Below are positions 35,696 through 44,662 of a stretch of 64,000 nt of DNA, in pieces. Within the stretch, counting starts at the first letter, position 1; each line of letters starts with the position of its first letter. Under the pieces are notes generated by a model. That model saw only the letters and a list, made by a program, of their open reading frames with translations, did no database searches and was not told where the DNA came from. Origin of the DNA: Rhodospirillaceae bacterium (GTDB lineage: Bacteria > Pseudomonadota > Alphaproteobacteria > UBA8366 > Aestuariispiraceae); assembly GCA_002709955.1 (NCBI GenBank), contig PAQY01000002.1, positions 232,448 through 296,447 on the forward strand, written 5' to 3'. The translations under genes were made by a program, and so were the position numbers.

Positions 35696-36202
35696 GTGAG
35701 GAATGAAAGTTCCAGCCCAGATACAGGGAACAACCGGTCTTGGGAGGTGCCTTTGTCCGATGACCAGCGCGCCCGACAAGGCTGGATGGGCGTCTTGTCC
35801 ATGGCCCCTTCCGCCCGTCTATGCGACTTGTTCGATGCGCTACCAGAAAAGCCGGGTTTTGAGTTTCTGCGGAAACCGGAAAGCGGTTTGATCATGACCC
35901 AGGGCCGTGTCGGTGGCACGGGCGGCGCGTTCAATATGGGTGAGATGACCGTCACGCGCTGTAGTGTGAAACTGTCAGATGGAACTGTCGGCCATGCCTA
36001 TCAAGCGGGGCGTGACAAGAAAAAGGCGCGCTGCTGTGCGTTGTTGGACGCGATGCTGCAACAGCCGGAGCGTCAACGGGAAATCATGAATTCAATCATA
36101 GAGCCGCTAAAAGCGGAACAAGCGGCGCGAGACCTTGCGCGCGCAAAAAAGGTTGCAGCGACGAAGGTTGATTTTTTCACCCTTGTGCGGGGGGAGGATT
36201 AA
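35696..36202 (+). CDS. phnG: C-P lyase subunit PhnG
   Basis: 168 aa. Part of the PhnGHIJ core complex that transfers methylphosphonate to ATP ribose and cleaves the C-P bond. GRVGGTGGAFNMGEMTVTRCSV and GHAYQAGRDKKKA are the conserved PhnG blocks. GTG 35696 is 8 nt after GGGAG; a TTG at 35753 would give 149 aa, nearer E. coli length, so the N terminus is not certain. First gene of phnGHIJKLMN; 3 bp to phnH. Confidence 0.92.
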   Translation: MRNESSSPDTGNNRSWEVPLSDDQRARQGWMGVLSMAPSARLCDLFDALPEKPGFEFLRKPESGLIMTQGRVGGTGGAFNMGEMTVTRCSVKLSDGTVGHAYQAGRDKKKARCCALLDAMLQQPERQREIMNSIIEPLKAEQAARDLARAKKVAATKVDFFTLVRGED

Positions 36203-36205
36203 ACG

Positions 36206-36808
36206 ATGAGCCTTACCGATTTGGCCCCTGGTTTTGCAGACCCGGTTCGCGATGCTGCTGTCAGCTTTCGGACCATTCTGGATGCGATGGCTAGGCCTGG
36301 CGACGTGAAATCGCTGCCCGTTACGGCCCCGGTTCCGGCCCCTTTCAATGCAGCGGCGATATGCGTTGCCTTAAGCCTGCTGGATCCAGATACGCCCTAT
36401 TGGCTGGCCCCGGATTTGCGCAATGACCGCATCATTGGACATTTCAGCTTCCATACCGGGGCTCCCTTTGAAGCAGATATTCATAAGGCACAGTTTGCTT
36501 TTTTCCCGGTCGCGGATCTGGCGCGGGTCATGAAGGATTTATCGATTGGCACGGATGAATATCCGGACAGATCTGCGACAGCCATTGCTTTGGTGCCTGG
36601 CTTTGATTCCGCTGGTGGCGTTCGGTTGGCCGGGCCTGGTATTGAAACAACATGTGATTTTGCACCAGGTGGAATGACGACGGACGCCTGGAACGCGCTG
36701 GAGCGTAATGCGATGCTGTTCCCGTTGGGAGTGGATACCATTTTCGCGGGGCCAGACAGTCTTGCCGCGATTCCCCGCAGCACACGCCTGACCCAGTTGG
36801 AGGCATAG
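36206..36808 (+). CDS. phnH: C-P lyase subunit PhnH
   Basis: 200 aa. PhnH is a PLP-fold-like subunit without PLP, needed for carbon-phosphorus lyase assembly. FADPVRDAAVSFRTILDAMARPG at the start (in two parts) and LAGPGIE plus FPLGVDTIFAG near the end are the family blocks. Closely packed between phnG and phnI (3-4 bp). Confidence 0.94.
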   Translation: MSLTDLAPGFADPVRDAAVSFRTILDAMARPGDVKSLPVTAPVPAPFNAAAICVALSLLDPDTPYWLAPDLRNDRIIGHFSFHTGAPFEADIHKAQFAFFPVADLARVMKDLSIGTDEYPDRSATAIALVPGFDSAGGVRLAGPGIETTCDFAPGGMTTDAWNALERNAMLFPLGVDTIFAGPDSLAAIPRSTRLTQLEA

Positions 36809-36812
36809 ACCT

Positions 36813-37916
36813 ATGTATGTTGCTGTAAAAGGTGGTGAGCGCGCGATTGACAACGCCCATCGTTTGCTGGCCGAAGATCGACGTGGGAAGACGTCGACGC
36901 CGGACCTAACGGTTGATCAGATCCGCGAACAGATGAAGCTGGCTGTAGATCGTGTGATGACCGAAGGGTCCGTTTATGATCCGGACCTGGCCGCCCTGGC
37001 GCTGAAACAGGCGCGTGGAGATATGATCGAGGCAATCTTTCTGGTGCGTGCCTATCGAACAACATTGGCGCGGTTTGGGTCCAGTTTACCGGTAGAGACC
37101 GGTTCGATGAAGATTGATCGTCGTATTTCCGCCGCCTTCAAGGATGTGCCGGGGGGTCAAATTCTGGGTCCGACATTCGATTACACGCACCGGCTGATCG
37201 ACTTCAAACTGGCGGCAGATGGTGGCGATCCAGAGGAAGCGATTTCCATGGATGACGCAATGCCCCAGGCGCGGCATGTGCTGGACCTGCTGGCGGGGGA
37301 AGGGCTAGTGGAAACCCCAGAAGCATCCCAGGATCAGGCACCGCCTGGTGATATCACCCGCACCCCGGTTGAATTTCCGATGGACCGATCGACGCGCCTG
37401 CAAAGCCTGGCGCGGGGGGATGAGGGATTCCTGCTGGCGCTGGGCTATTCGACCCAGCGTGGCTATGCCCGAACCCATCCCTTTGCCGGTGAAATTCGGG
37501 TTGGCCGGGTTGCGGTGGAATTTCAGCCGGAAGAGCTGGGCTTTCCGATCCAGATCGGTGAAATGGAAATGACCGAATGCAACATGATCAATCAGTTCCA
37601 AGGATCCAAAACCGTTCCGCCCCAATTTACCCGTGGCTATGGAATTGCACTGGGACATGGGGAGCGCAAGGCAATGGCGATGGCGCTGGTAGACCGGTCA
37701 CTGCGGGCAGGGGAATTGGGAGAGGAACGCACAGCCCCGTCTCAGGATGAGGAATTCGTCCTGTCCCATTGCGACAATGTGCAGGCCACGGGCTTCGTGG
37801 AGCATTTGAAGCTGCCCCATTATGTGGATTTTCAGTCAGAGCTTAATCTGGTGCGAAAGATGCGCCGGCAGGTGGAAGACGGCATCGCCTTTGCTGGCAA
37901 GGAGGCTGCGGAATGA
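36813..37916 (+). CDS. phnI: C-P lyase subunit PhnI
   Basis: 367 aa. Catalyses displacement of adenine from ATP by the phosphonate in the core complex. MYVAVKGGERAIDNAHRLL is the conserved start; GYARTHPFAGEIRVG and MTECNMINQFQG with YGIALGHGERKAM are family blocks. ATGA overlap with phnJ. Confidence 0.96.
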   Translation: MYVAVKGGERAIDNAHRLLAEDRRGKTSTPDLTVDQIREQMKLAVDRVMTEGSVYDPDLAALALKQARGDMIEAIFLVRAYRTTLARFGSSLPVETGSMKIDRRISAAFKDVPGGQILGPTFDYTHRLIDFKLAADGGDPEEAISMDDAMPQARHVLDLLAGEGLVETPEASQDQAPPGDITRTPVEFPMDRSTRLQSLARGDEGFLLALGYSTQRGYARTHPFAGEIRVGRVAVEFQPEELGFPIQIGEMEMTECNMINQFQGSKTVPPQFTRGYGIALGHGERKAMAMALVDRSLRAGELGEERTAPSQDEEFVLSHCDNVQATGFVEHLKLPHYVDFQSELNLVRKMRRQVEDGIAFAGKEAAE

Positions 37917-38797
37917 GCACGGAAACACAAGACGACGGGCTGGAATACAATTTCGCCTATCTGGATGAACAGACCAAGCGGATGATCCGGCGTGCCTTGC
38001 TGAAGGCCGTTGCCGTGCCTGGGTATCAGGTTCCCTTTGCCGGGCGCGAAATGCCCATGCCCTATGGTTGGGGCACGGGCGGAATTCAGGTCACGGCCTC
38101 TATCCTGGAACCTGATGATGTTTTGAAGGTGATCGATCAGGGGGCTGATGACACGACCAATGCGGTTTCCATCCGCAAGTTCTTTCAGCGTGTCGCAGGG
38201 GTTGCGACGACGGAAAAGACTGAGGGCGCAACCCTGATTCAAACCCGTCACCGCATCCCCGAAATGCCCCTGCATGAAGGACAGATTCTGGTCTATCAGG
38301 TGCCAATCCCGGAGCCGTTGCGTTTTCTGGAACCGCGTGAGACCGAAACCCGGAAAATGCATGCGCTGGAAGAATATGGCCTGATGCATGTGAAATTGTA
38401 TGAGGATATTGCGCGCCATGGTCACATCGCCACCACCTATGCCTATCCGGTAAAGGTGAATGATCGCTATATCATGGACCCATCGCCAACGCCGAAATTT
38501 GATAATCCGAAAATGAACCGTTGTGCCGCCCTGCAATTGTTCGGGGCGGGTCGGGAAAAGCGGATATATGCCGTGCCACCCTATACCGATGTGGTCAGCC
38601 TGGACTTTGAGGATCACCCCTTTGAAATTCAGGCTTGGGACAATCCGTGCTCTTTATGCGGCGAAACCAACAGTTTTCTGGACGAGGTGATCATGGATGA
38701 TCAGGGCACGCGGATGTTCGTCTGTTCCGATACCGATCATTGTACGACACGTCAGCAGCAGGGCTATCAAGGCCCTGGGCAGGAGGCTGCGGAATGA
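37913..38797 (+). CDS. phnJ: C-P lyase catalytic subunit PhnJ
   Basis: 294 aa. Radical-SAM-type enzyme that breaks the C-P bond of the ribose 5-phosphonate intermediate. The four essential cysteines are C246, C249, C271 (iron-sulfur cluster) and C277 (active thiol), matching C241/C244/C266/C272 of E. coli at a constant offset of five. FAYLDEQTKRMIRRALLKA is the conserved start (split). ATGA overlaps with both phnI and phnK show translational coupling. Confidence 0.97.
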   Translation: MSTETQDDGLEYNFAYLDEQTKRMIRRALLKAVAVPGYQVPFAGREMPMPYGWGTGGIQVTASILEPDDVLKVIDQGADDTTNAVSIRKFFQRVAGVATTEKTEGATLIQTRHRIPEMPLHEGQILVYQVPIPEPLRFLEPRETETRKMHALEEYGLMHVKLYEDIARHGHIATTYAYPVKVNDRYIMDPSPTPKFDNPKMNRCAALQLFGAGREKRIYAVPPYTDVVSLDFEDHPFEIQAWDNPCSLCGETNSFLDEVIMDDQGTRMFVCSDTDHCTTRQQQGYQGPGQEAAE

Positions 38798-39585
38798 CTG
38801 AGACCGAAAACCTGCAAACACCGCTGCTGTCGGTCCAATCTGTTACCAAAACATATGGGCCGCATCTGGGGTGTTCCGACATCAGCTTTGACCTGTATCC
38901 TGGGGAAGTGGTCGGTATTGTTGGAGAGTCCGGGTCGGGCAAGACAACGCTTTTGAACTGTTTGGCCGGTCGGTTGACGCCAGATGCAGGGAAGGTTCTT
39001 TACACGGACCGCCTGGGTTCTGCATTGAATGTGCATACCGTGTCAGAGCCTCAGCGCCGTATGCTGATGCGCACCGATTGGGCCTTTGTGCATCAACATG
39101 CGCGGGATGGATTGCGTATGACCGTCAGCGCGGGCGGCAATGTCGGCGAACGCCTGATGGCAGGCGGCGCGCGCCACTATGGCAATATTCGCGAACAGGC
39201 GCTGGATTGGCTGGAAAAGACAGAAGTGGATGTCAGCCGCATCGATGACCGCCCGGATACATTCTCCGGCGGGATGCAGCAACGATTGCAGATCGCGCGA
39301 AATCTGGTGACCGGTCCGCGTCTGGTCTTCATGGATGAGCCAACAGGGGGGCTGGATGTGTCTGTCCAGGCCCGGCTGCTGGATCTGTTGCGGGGGCTGG
39401 TGTCTGAAATGGGCCTCAGCGCGATCATAGTTACCCATGATCTGGCCGTCGCGCGGTTGTTGTCGCATCGGCTGGTGGTGATGCGGCGCGGACAGATTGT
39501 TGAAACCGGCCTGACCGATCAGGTGCTGGATGATCCGCAAGATGCCTATACCCAATTACTCGTATCCTCCGTCCTGCATCCATGA
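38794..39585 (+). CDS. phnK: PhnK ABC-type ATPase of the C-P lyase system
   Basis: 263 aa. Walker A GESGSGKTT, signature TFSGGMQQRLQIARNL and Walker B LVFMDEPTGGLDV are intact. PhnK docks on PhnJ of the core complex rather than on a membrane permease. ATG 38794 overlaps phnJ's stop (ATGA); an in-frame codon earlier at 38740 lies within phnJ and is not supported. Confidence 0.95.
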   Translation: MTETENLQTPLLSVQSVTKTYGPHLGCSDISFDLYPGEVVGIVGESGSGKTTLLNCLAGRLTPDAGKVLYTDRLGSALNVHTVSEPQRRMLMRTDWAFVHQHARDGLRMTVSAGGNVGERLMAGGARHYGNIREQALDWLEKTEVDVSRIDDRPDTFSGGMQQRLQIARNLVTGPRLVFMDEPTGGLDVSVQARLLDLLRGLVSEMGLSAIIVTHDLAVARLLSHRLVVMRRGQIVETGLTDQVLDDPQDAYTQLLVSSVLHP

Positions 39586-39603
39586 GACGGGGAGGGAGCT
39601 TTT

Positions 39604-40302
39604 ATGACTGAGTTACTGCGCCTGAAAGACGTTGAAAAATCCTTCACCCTGCACAACCAGGATGGGATCACATTGCCGGTCTTCAAGGGTTTGACCATGC
39701 AGGCCCATGCCGGGGAATGTGTTGCCCTGGCGGGGCCATCGGGCATGGGAAAATCCACACTGATGCGCATGATCTATGGCAATTATCTGTGCCAGGGCGG
39801 CCAGGTAGAGGTGCTGCATAAGGGGGACTGGGTCGATATCGCAAAAGCCAATGCACGCGACATCTTGCAGGTGCGGCGCTGGACATTGGGCTATATCAGT
39901 CAGTTTCTGCGGGTCGTCCCCCGGGTGTCGACCCTGAATGTCGTGGCTGAACCCTTGATTATGCGCGGCGTTGATGGGGGAACAGCGCGGGATCAGGCCG
40001 CCGCGATGCTGACAAAGGTGAATTTGCCGGAGTCCTTGTGGCACCTTGCCCCCGCGACATTTTCCGGTGGGGAACAACAGCGTGTGAATATTGCACGGGG
40101 ATTTGTTGCGGATTATCCGGTAATGCTGCTGGATGAGCCAACCGCATCGCTGGATCAGACCAATCGCGAGGCGGTGCTAGATTTGATCAGAACCTCAAAA
40201 GCGGCGGGACGGGCTTTGGTTGGTATCTTTCACGATGCCGATACGCGGGCGGCGGTTTGTGACCGGGAATTCTCCATTGGGGATTTCAAGGTTTCCGCCT
40301 GA
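39604..40302 (+). CDS. phnL: PhnL ABC-type ATPase of the C-P lyase system
   Basis: 232 aa. Walker A GPSGMGKST, signature FSGGEQQRVNIARGF, Walker B VMLLDEPTASLDQ. Forms a second dimeric ATPase layer on the C-P lyase core with PhnK. It has a good SD GGGAGG before ATG 39604. 10 bp to phnM. Confidence 0.95.
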   Translation: MTELLRLKDVEKSFTLHNQDGITLPVFKGLTMQAHAGECVALAGPSGMGKSTLMRMIYGNYLCQGGQVEVLHKGDWVDIAKANARDILQVRRWTLGYISQFLRVVPRVSTLNVVAEPLIMRGVDGGTARDQAAAMLTKVNLPESLWHLAPATFSGGEQQRVNIARGFVADYPVMLLDEPTASLDQTNREAVLDLIRTSKAAGRALVGIFHDADTRAAVCDREFSIGDFKVSA

Positions 40303-40311
40303 ACACAAGAT

Positions 40312-41529
40312 ATGGAATGGGACATGAACGACATTCGAAGCGCCACCAGGAACGCCAATCTGCAAGATGCTCTTGGGACAACCATTTTTGCCAATGCGCG
40401 CGTTATTCTGGCTGATCGCGTTATGCCGGCCGGCCGCGTGACCGTGACGGATGGGCTGATCACGGCCCTTGAAGAAGGGGACGCGGTTCCGTCCTTGCCG
40501 GGTGCGGATGTTATTGATTGCGCGGGGGATTATCTGATGCCCGGCATGATCGAGCTTCATACCGATAACATTGAAAAGCACATCATGCCCCGCCCCGGTG
40601 CGGTGTGGCCGTCTGTTGCGGCCTCTATCGCCCATGACACGCAAATCATTTCTGCGGGCATCACAACGGTTTATGACAGCGTTTCCGTTGGGGCCTTTGA
40701 TGAGGGCGATATTCGCCTGAAGGCGCTGCAGGATATTTGTGATGCGCTGGAGATGGGCGAAAAAGACGGCCTGTTCAAGGCGCGCCATCTGGTTCATCTG
40801 CGCTGTGAAATCTGTTTCCCGGATCTGGAGAGCCTTTTAGCCCCTTTGATCAACCGCCCCTTGACCGGGCTGGTGTCGATCATGGATCACACACCGGGAC
40901 AGCGTCAGTTCGTCGATGAAAGTAAGTATGTCCAATACTACAAACACAAAAAGGGCTTCAACGATGAACAGATGAAGGTCTATATGGATGAACGCCGGGT
41001 GGAACAGGGCCTGTATGGCGAAAAGAACCGCCGCTATGCCGTTGATCTGGCCCATCAGCACGGGCATGCCCTGGCCAGCCATGACGACGCGACCGTAGAC
41101 CATGTTGCAGAGGCCATTTCCGACCGCATGACCATTGCGGAATTCCCAACCACGGTCGCAGCAGCCGAAGCGTCCCATGCGGCGGGCCTGGCCGTCCTGA
41201 TGGGCGCGCCAAATCTGGTGCGCGGCGGGTCGCATTCCGGGAATGTGGCTGCGATTGAATTGGCCAGGCTGGGGCTTCTGGATATTGTTTCCAGCGATTA
41301 TGTCCCGGCCAGCTTGGTCCATTCTGCCTTCTTGCTTGTCGATCAGGCCGACACGATGGACTTGCCAGCCGCCGTGGCGACCGTCACCCGCAATCCTGCA
41401 CGGGCCGCCAAATTGACGGATCGTGGAGAAATTGCCGTGGGGCTGAAAGGTGATCTGGTGCGGGTTCATGACCATCGGCACCATCCTATCCTGCGCGGTG
41501 TTTGGCGCGACGGCGTGCGGGTCTCCTGA
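40312..41529 (+). CDS. phnM: Alpha-D-ribose 1-methylphosphonate 5-triphosphate diphosphatase
   Basis: 405 aa amidohydrolase-fold enzyme that removes pyrophosphate from the phosphonate ribose triphosphate before PhnJ acts. The metal ligands appear in MIELHTDN, VHLRCEI and ALASHDDATVDHV. Start may be ATG 40312 or 40324; the second has GGAATGG just upstream. Follows phnL by 9 bp. Confidence 0.95.
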   Translation: MEWDMNDIRSATRNANLQDALGTTIFANARVILADRVMPAGRVTVTDGLITALEEGDAVPSLPGADVIDCAGDYLMPGMIELHTDNIEKHIMPRPGAVWPSVAASIAHDTQIISAGITTVYDSVSVGAFDEGDIRLKALQDICDALEMGEKDGLFKARHLVHLRCEICFPDLESLLAPLINRPLTGLVSIMDHTPGQRQFVDESKYVQYYKHKKGFNDEQMKVYMDERRVEQGLYGEKNRRYAVDLAHQHGHALASHDDATVDHVAEAISDRMTIAEFPTTVAAAEASHAAGLAVLMGAPNLVRGGSHSGNVAAIELARLGLLDIVSSDYVPASLVHSAFLLVDQADTMDLPAAVATVTRNPARAAKLTDRGEIAVGLKGDLVRVHDHRHHPILRGVWRDGVRVS

Positions 41530-41532
41530 CCT

Positions 41533-42105
41533 ATGAAGACCGGGCGTTTGGAGGCTGGGTGTTTTATTGGGGTGGTCGGGCCAAGCGGTGCTGGCAAGGA
41601 CAGCTTGATTGATGCCGCCCGCCGCCATTTCGGGCAGGATGGTCCCATCCGCTTTGTCACCCGTTCCATCACCCGCCCGCATGACGCAGGTGGAGAGGCC
41701 CATGAGGCCCTTTCTGATGCTGCATTTCAGACCAGAGCCGCCGCTGGAGGGTTTGCCCTGCATTGGCAGGCCCACGGGCTTTCTTACGGTATCCCCAAAG
41801 ATATCGACGGGACGCTGGCGCAAGGGCGCGCGGTGCTGGTTAATTTATCGCGCAGCGTTATCGATGATATCCGCACGCGCTTTGCCAACCGTTTGATTCT
41901 GGTTGTGACCGCCAGTCCGGATATCCTGGCCCAAAGGTTAAGCGCGCGGGGCAGAGAGTCTGCAACAGATATCGAAGCCAGATTGCGTCGATCCCCCCCT
42001 GAATTCCCGCATGGTCCGGATGTTTTGACACTTCGCAATGACGGGGCACTGGCTGATGCAGAAGCAGCATTCATCCGCGCCCTGGATCAACAGGTGCTAT
42101 CCTAA
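41533..42105 (+). CDS. phnN: Ribose 1,5-bisphosphate phosphokinase
   Basis: 190 aa. Guanylate-kinase-like fold that makes PRPP from the ribose 1,5-bisphosphate left by C-P lyase. P-loop GPSGAGKDS and FVTRSITRPHDAGGEAHEAL are the family features. 3 bp after phnM. Its 3' end overlaps the convergent DUF1045 gene by 9 bp. Confidence 0.94.
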   Translation: MKTGRLEAGCFIGVVGPSGAGKDSLIDAARRHFGQDGPIRFVTRSITRPHDAGGEAHEALSDAAFQTRAAAGGFALHWQAHGLSYGIPKDIDGTLAQGRAVLVNLSRSVIDDIRTRFANRLILVVTASPDILAQRLSARGRESATDIEARLRRSPPEFPHGPDVLTLRNDGALADAEAAFIRALDQQVLS

Positions 42106-42789
42106 AGGAATGCGCGCGACGATGCGGAAGGGGCTGCCGTCGTCTGGTTCCCCATATATGCACAAATCCTGTAACAGGGTAGGTGCTGTCAGTATGTGGC
42201 TCATTCTGGGGCCCAAGGCTGCGGCGACTGCCTGCCTGTCCATTTCTTGTAACCGGCTGGTCAGGGTGATGTGGAAGCGGAAGTCATCCAGCACATAGGG
42301 ATAGCCCCAGCGCAGCAGGTTCGCATCCTGATCGGGCGTCAATCCAGCCGCACGTCGCTTTTCAATCTCACCTTCCGATGCGGGGCGTCGAAACTGATCC
42401 AGTTCTGCGACACAGCGTCCTGCCACAATGCGCAAAGAAGGCGATGGTTCGGCGGGACATAAGGCCAGGAACCCACTTAAATCTTTTAAGTATAAGGGCG
42501 ACAGCGTTACGGAACTGAGTGTTACGGCAAGATCTGACACCGCCTGTTTCAAGGCGTCATACTCTGTGCCATCGGCTAAAACAAAAGGCGGCTTCAAGGT
42601 TCCGTGCAGGGCATAGTGCCGGGGTGCCTTGATGATCGTTGAATGCGTATCCTCAGAATATCCGGGCAAGGGACTGGTTGGCAGGGACGCGCCTGTTTCA
42701 GGATCTGTTCCAAACCATGATTTACCGAAATCATGTAAAGGCTCATTGGGCCGTGGTCCAAAATACACGGCATAGCGCTTGTAGCCCAT
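42097..42789 (-). CDS. DUF1045 protein, 2H-phosphoesterase-like, phosphonate-cluster associated
   Basis: 230 aa. RYAVYFGPRPNEPL start, then two HxT-type motifs: YALHGTLKPPF (about 57-67) and FRFHITLTSRL (about 172-182), the catalytic pairs of the 2H fold that opens or joins 2',3'-cyclic phosphates. DUF1045 members occur in phn operons of many Alphaproteobacteria and are thought to act on the cyclic ribose phosphate formed by C-P lyase, in place of PhnP. PhnP is absent here, which fits. Convergent with phnN. Confidence 0.88.
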   Translation of the reverse strand: MGYKRYAVYFGPRPNEPLHDFGKSWFGTDPETGASLPTSPLPGYSEDTHSTIIKAPRHYALHGTLKPPFVLADGTEYDALKQAVSDLAVTLSSVTLSPLYLKDLSGFLALCPAEPSPSLRIVAGRCVAELDQFRRPASEGEIEKRRAAGLTPDQDANLLRWGYPYVLDDFRFHITLTSRLQEMDRQAVAAALGPRMSHILTAPTLLQDLCIYGEPDDGSPFRIVARIPLG

Positions 42790-42799
42790 AGAATGGATC

Positions 42800-43273
42800 C
42801 TAGCCTGTTCTTTTCAGGGACTTGTAGAAGACGGTTCGATCACTCTCAATAAAGTCCAGCGCGGTATAGAACTTCTTTAGATTTTGTTCCAATCCATCCG
42901 GGGTGACAACCACACTGACCATTTCAGCCCCCTGATCCTGACAGAAATCAATGACCGTTCGCATCAGATGCTTTGCCAGCCCTTTCCCACGATAAGCAGG
43001 CAGCACGTAAAGATCCTCCACCTCTGCGCAGGCACCAAATTCCACGCCCCAGGTAATCGTGGCTGTCACAAGCCCGACAAGGCCGCCATCCGGCGCGACC
43101 GCTACCAGCATTTTGGATCCAGGTGCACGGATCATCGCCATCAGGTTTTGCCATTGGCGATCAGGATTCAGCACAATGCCCTCTTCCGCATAAAAAGCGG
43201 AATACAGGGATTGAAGCGCGGGACCATCCTGTTCGGTCGCGTCGCGCAGGGGGAGGGTTTCTGTTTTGCTCAT
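42800..43273 (-). CDS. GNAT-family N-acetyltransferase, possibly PhnO-like
   Basis: 157 aa. Motif A reads VEDLYVLPAYRGKGLAKHLM, then VVVTPDGLEQNLKKFYTALDF for motif B. It lies 10 bp upstream of the DUF1045 gene on the same strand, next to the C-P lyase operon, so it may acetylate aminoalkylphosphonates like E. coli PhnO. Sequence alone does not decide the substrate, and LYVxPxYRGKG also fits general GNATs. Confidence 0.78.
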   Translation of the reverse strand: MSKTETLPLRDATEQDGPALQSLYSAFYAEEGIVLNPDRQWQNLMAMIRAPGSKMLVAVAPDGGLVGLVTATITWGVEFGACAEVEDLYVLPAYRGKGLAKHLMRTVIDFCQDQGAEMVSVVVTPDGLEQNLKKFYTALDFIESDRTVFYKSLKRTG

Positions 43274-43515
43274 GGGACTGTTTTAGGAAGACTTTATTTT
43301 AACGTCAAACTGTTCAATTTGCGCAGCGCATCATATATCAACTTCCGAATTTATCGACAGATCCATTCGTTGCGTATATCGGCGTTGTATTGGAATTAAA
43401 TTCACATGCAACCTTATGGTTATTCTTTGGTTCGACAATGGGTTTCTTTTTAATTATCGGTAAATTGAATTCAATGATAGGGATTGCTGACAGGCAGGGA
43501 TTACTTTGATGGGTC

Positions 43516-44484
43516 ATGTTTTTGGGGAAGCAAAAGGTGACAGGTACTAACACAAATACGCCAATTAGCCGTCATCGGCGCCTACCCTCGTTAAGTGCCT
43601 TGCGGGCGTTCGAGGCGGCGGCCCGCCACAGCAGCTTTCGGATGGCTGCGGATGAGTTGAATGTGACGCATTCCGCCATCAGCCATCAGGTCAAGGCATT
43701 GGAGGATCATTTATCCGTTCCCCTGTTTTCGCGCGGCGGGCGTGCTGTTCACCTGACGGAGGAGGGGCGTATCCTGTTTCCCATCCTGCGGGAGGCTTTT
43801 GATAACATCCTTGCCGGGACGGAAATGCTGCGCCGTCAGCACAGTTCAGGACCGTTGACGATCCAGGTTTATGTCACCCTGGCGGTCAAGTGGCTGCTGC
43901 CGCGCCTTCATTCTTTTTCCAAGGAACATCCAGATGTTCAAATAGCCTTGGCGACATCGTATACCGATTGGGATTTTGCGCGGGGCGAAGTCGATGCGGC
44001 GATTTTGTTCGTTGAGACAAAGCATGCAGACTTGGATTATACATCCCTGGGTAAGGCAAAGTTGTTTCCGGTTTGCGCGCCCAGCCTGTTGGACTCTGGT
44101 CCGCCCTTGACGCGCCCGGAAGATTTACGCCATCACCGATTGCTGGAAGTTTATCCGGCAAAAAATGACTGGCCTGATTGGCTGAATGCAGCGGGCATTA
44201 CCGACCTTAGCCCATCCCCAAAAGGATCGCGTTTCGATAGTTACCTTCTGGCGTTGGAGGAAGCTGCCGCTGGGGAGGGGGTATCCCTGGCGACCCAGGC
44301 TTTTGTGGCGGATGATCTGAATCGTGGACGCCTGGTTAAGCCCTTTGAGTTTTCAGTCGAAAGCCGCGCGCCCTGGTATTTCGTCTGTCCGAAAGAGCGT
44401 CGGAACGAACCGCGTATCCTGAAATTTAAGGATTGGTTACAGGCGTGCCTGAAGACATCAGCCGAAGGGGCCGGGCTTGATTGA
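43516..44484 (+). CDS. LysR-family transcriptional regulator, GcvA-like
   Basis: 322 aa. N-terminal winged helix (about 20-80: LRAFEAAARHSSFRMAADEL, THSAISHQVKALED) and a C-terminal effector domain. LPSLSALRAFEAAARH and HLTEEGR match the GcvA subgroup. A 242-bp A/T-rich space separates it from the GNAT gene on the other strand. No adjacent target gene is obvious. The first 20 residues precede the normal start, so an internal start is possible. Confidence 0.85.
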   Translation: MFLGKQKVTGTNTNTPISRHRRLPSLSALRAFEAAARHSSFRMAADELNVTHSAISHQVKALEDHLSVPLFSRGGRAVHLTEEGRILFPILREAFDNILAGTEMLRRQHSSGPLTIQVYVTLAVKWLLPRLHSFSKEHPDVQIALATSYTDWDFARGEVDAAILFVETKHADLDYTSLGKAKLFPVCAPSLLDSGPPLTRPEDLRHHRLLEVYPAKNDWPDWLNAAGITDLSPSPKGSRFDSYLLALEEAAAGEGVSLATQAFVADDLNRGRLVKPFEFSVESRAPWYFVCPKERRNEPRILKFKDWLQACLKTSAEGAGLD

Positions 44485-44662
44485 GCATGGTTAAATCTAG
44501 ACTCGCATGACGCGCTTTCATCGGGTATGTATTGACGGCCCAGAAGGGTGTTAGGGGATATAAAAGCCATCAACGCACTGAGTCGATTGGCGGGGCATCG
44601 CTGAGCTAAATATCAGTAGATGCGCCACAATCCGGGTCACTGGTATTCGGTAATGGGCAGGT

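Noticed and set aside
43274-43515. A/T-rich gap with TTGAATTCAA-like palindromes as an operator
   Set aside because: The palindrome is short and the A/T richness makes chance occurrence likely; no second copy near it.
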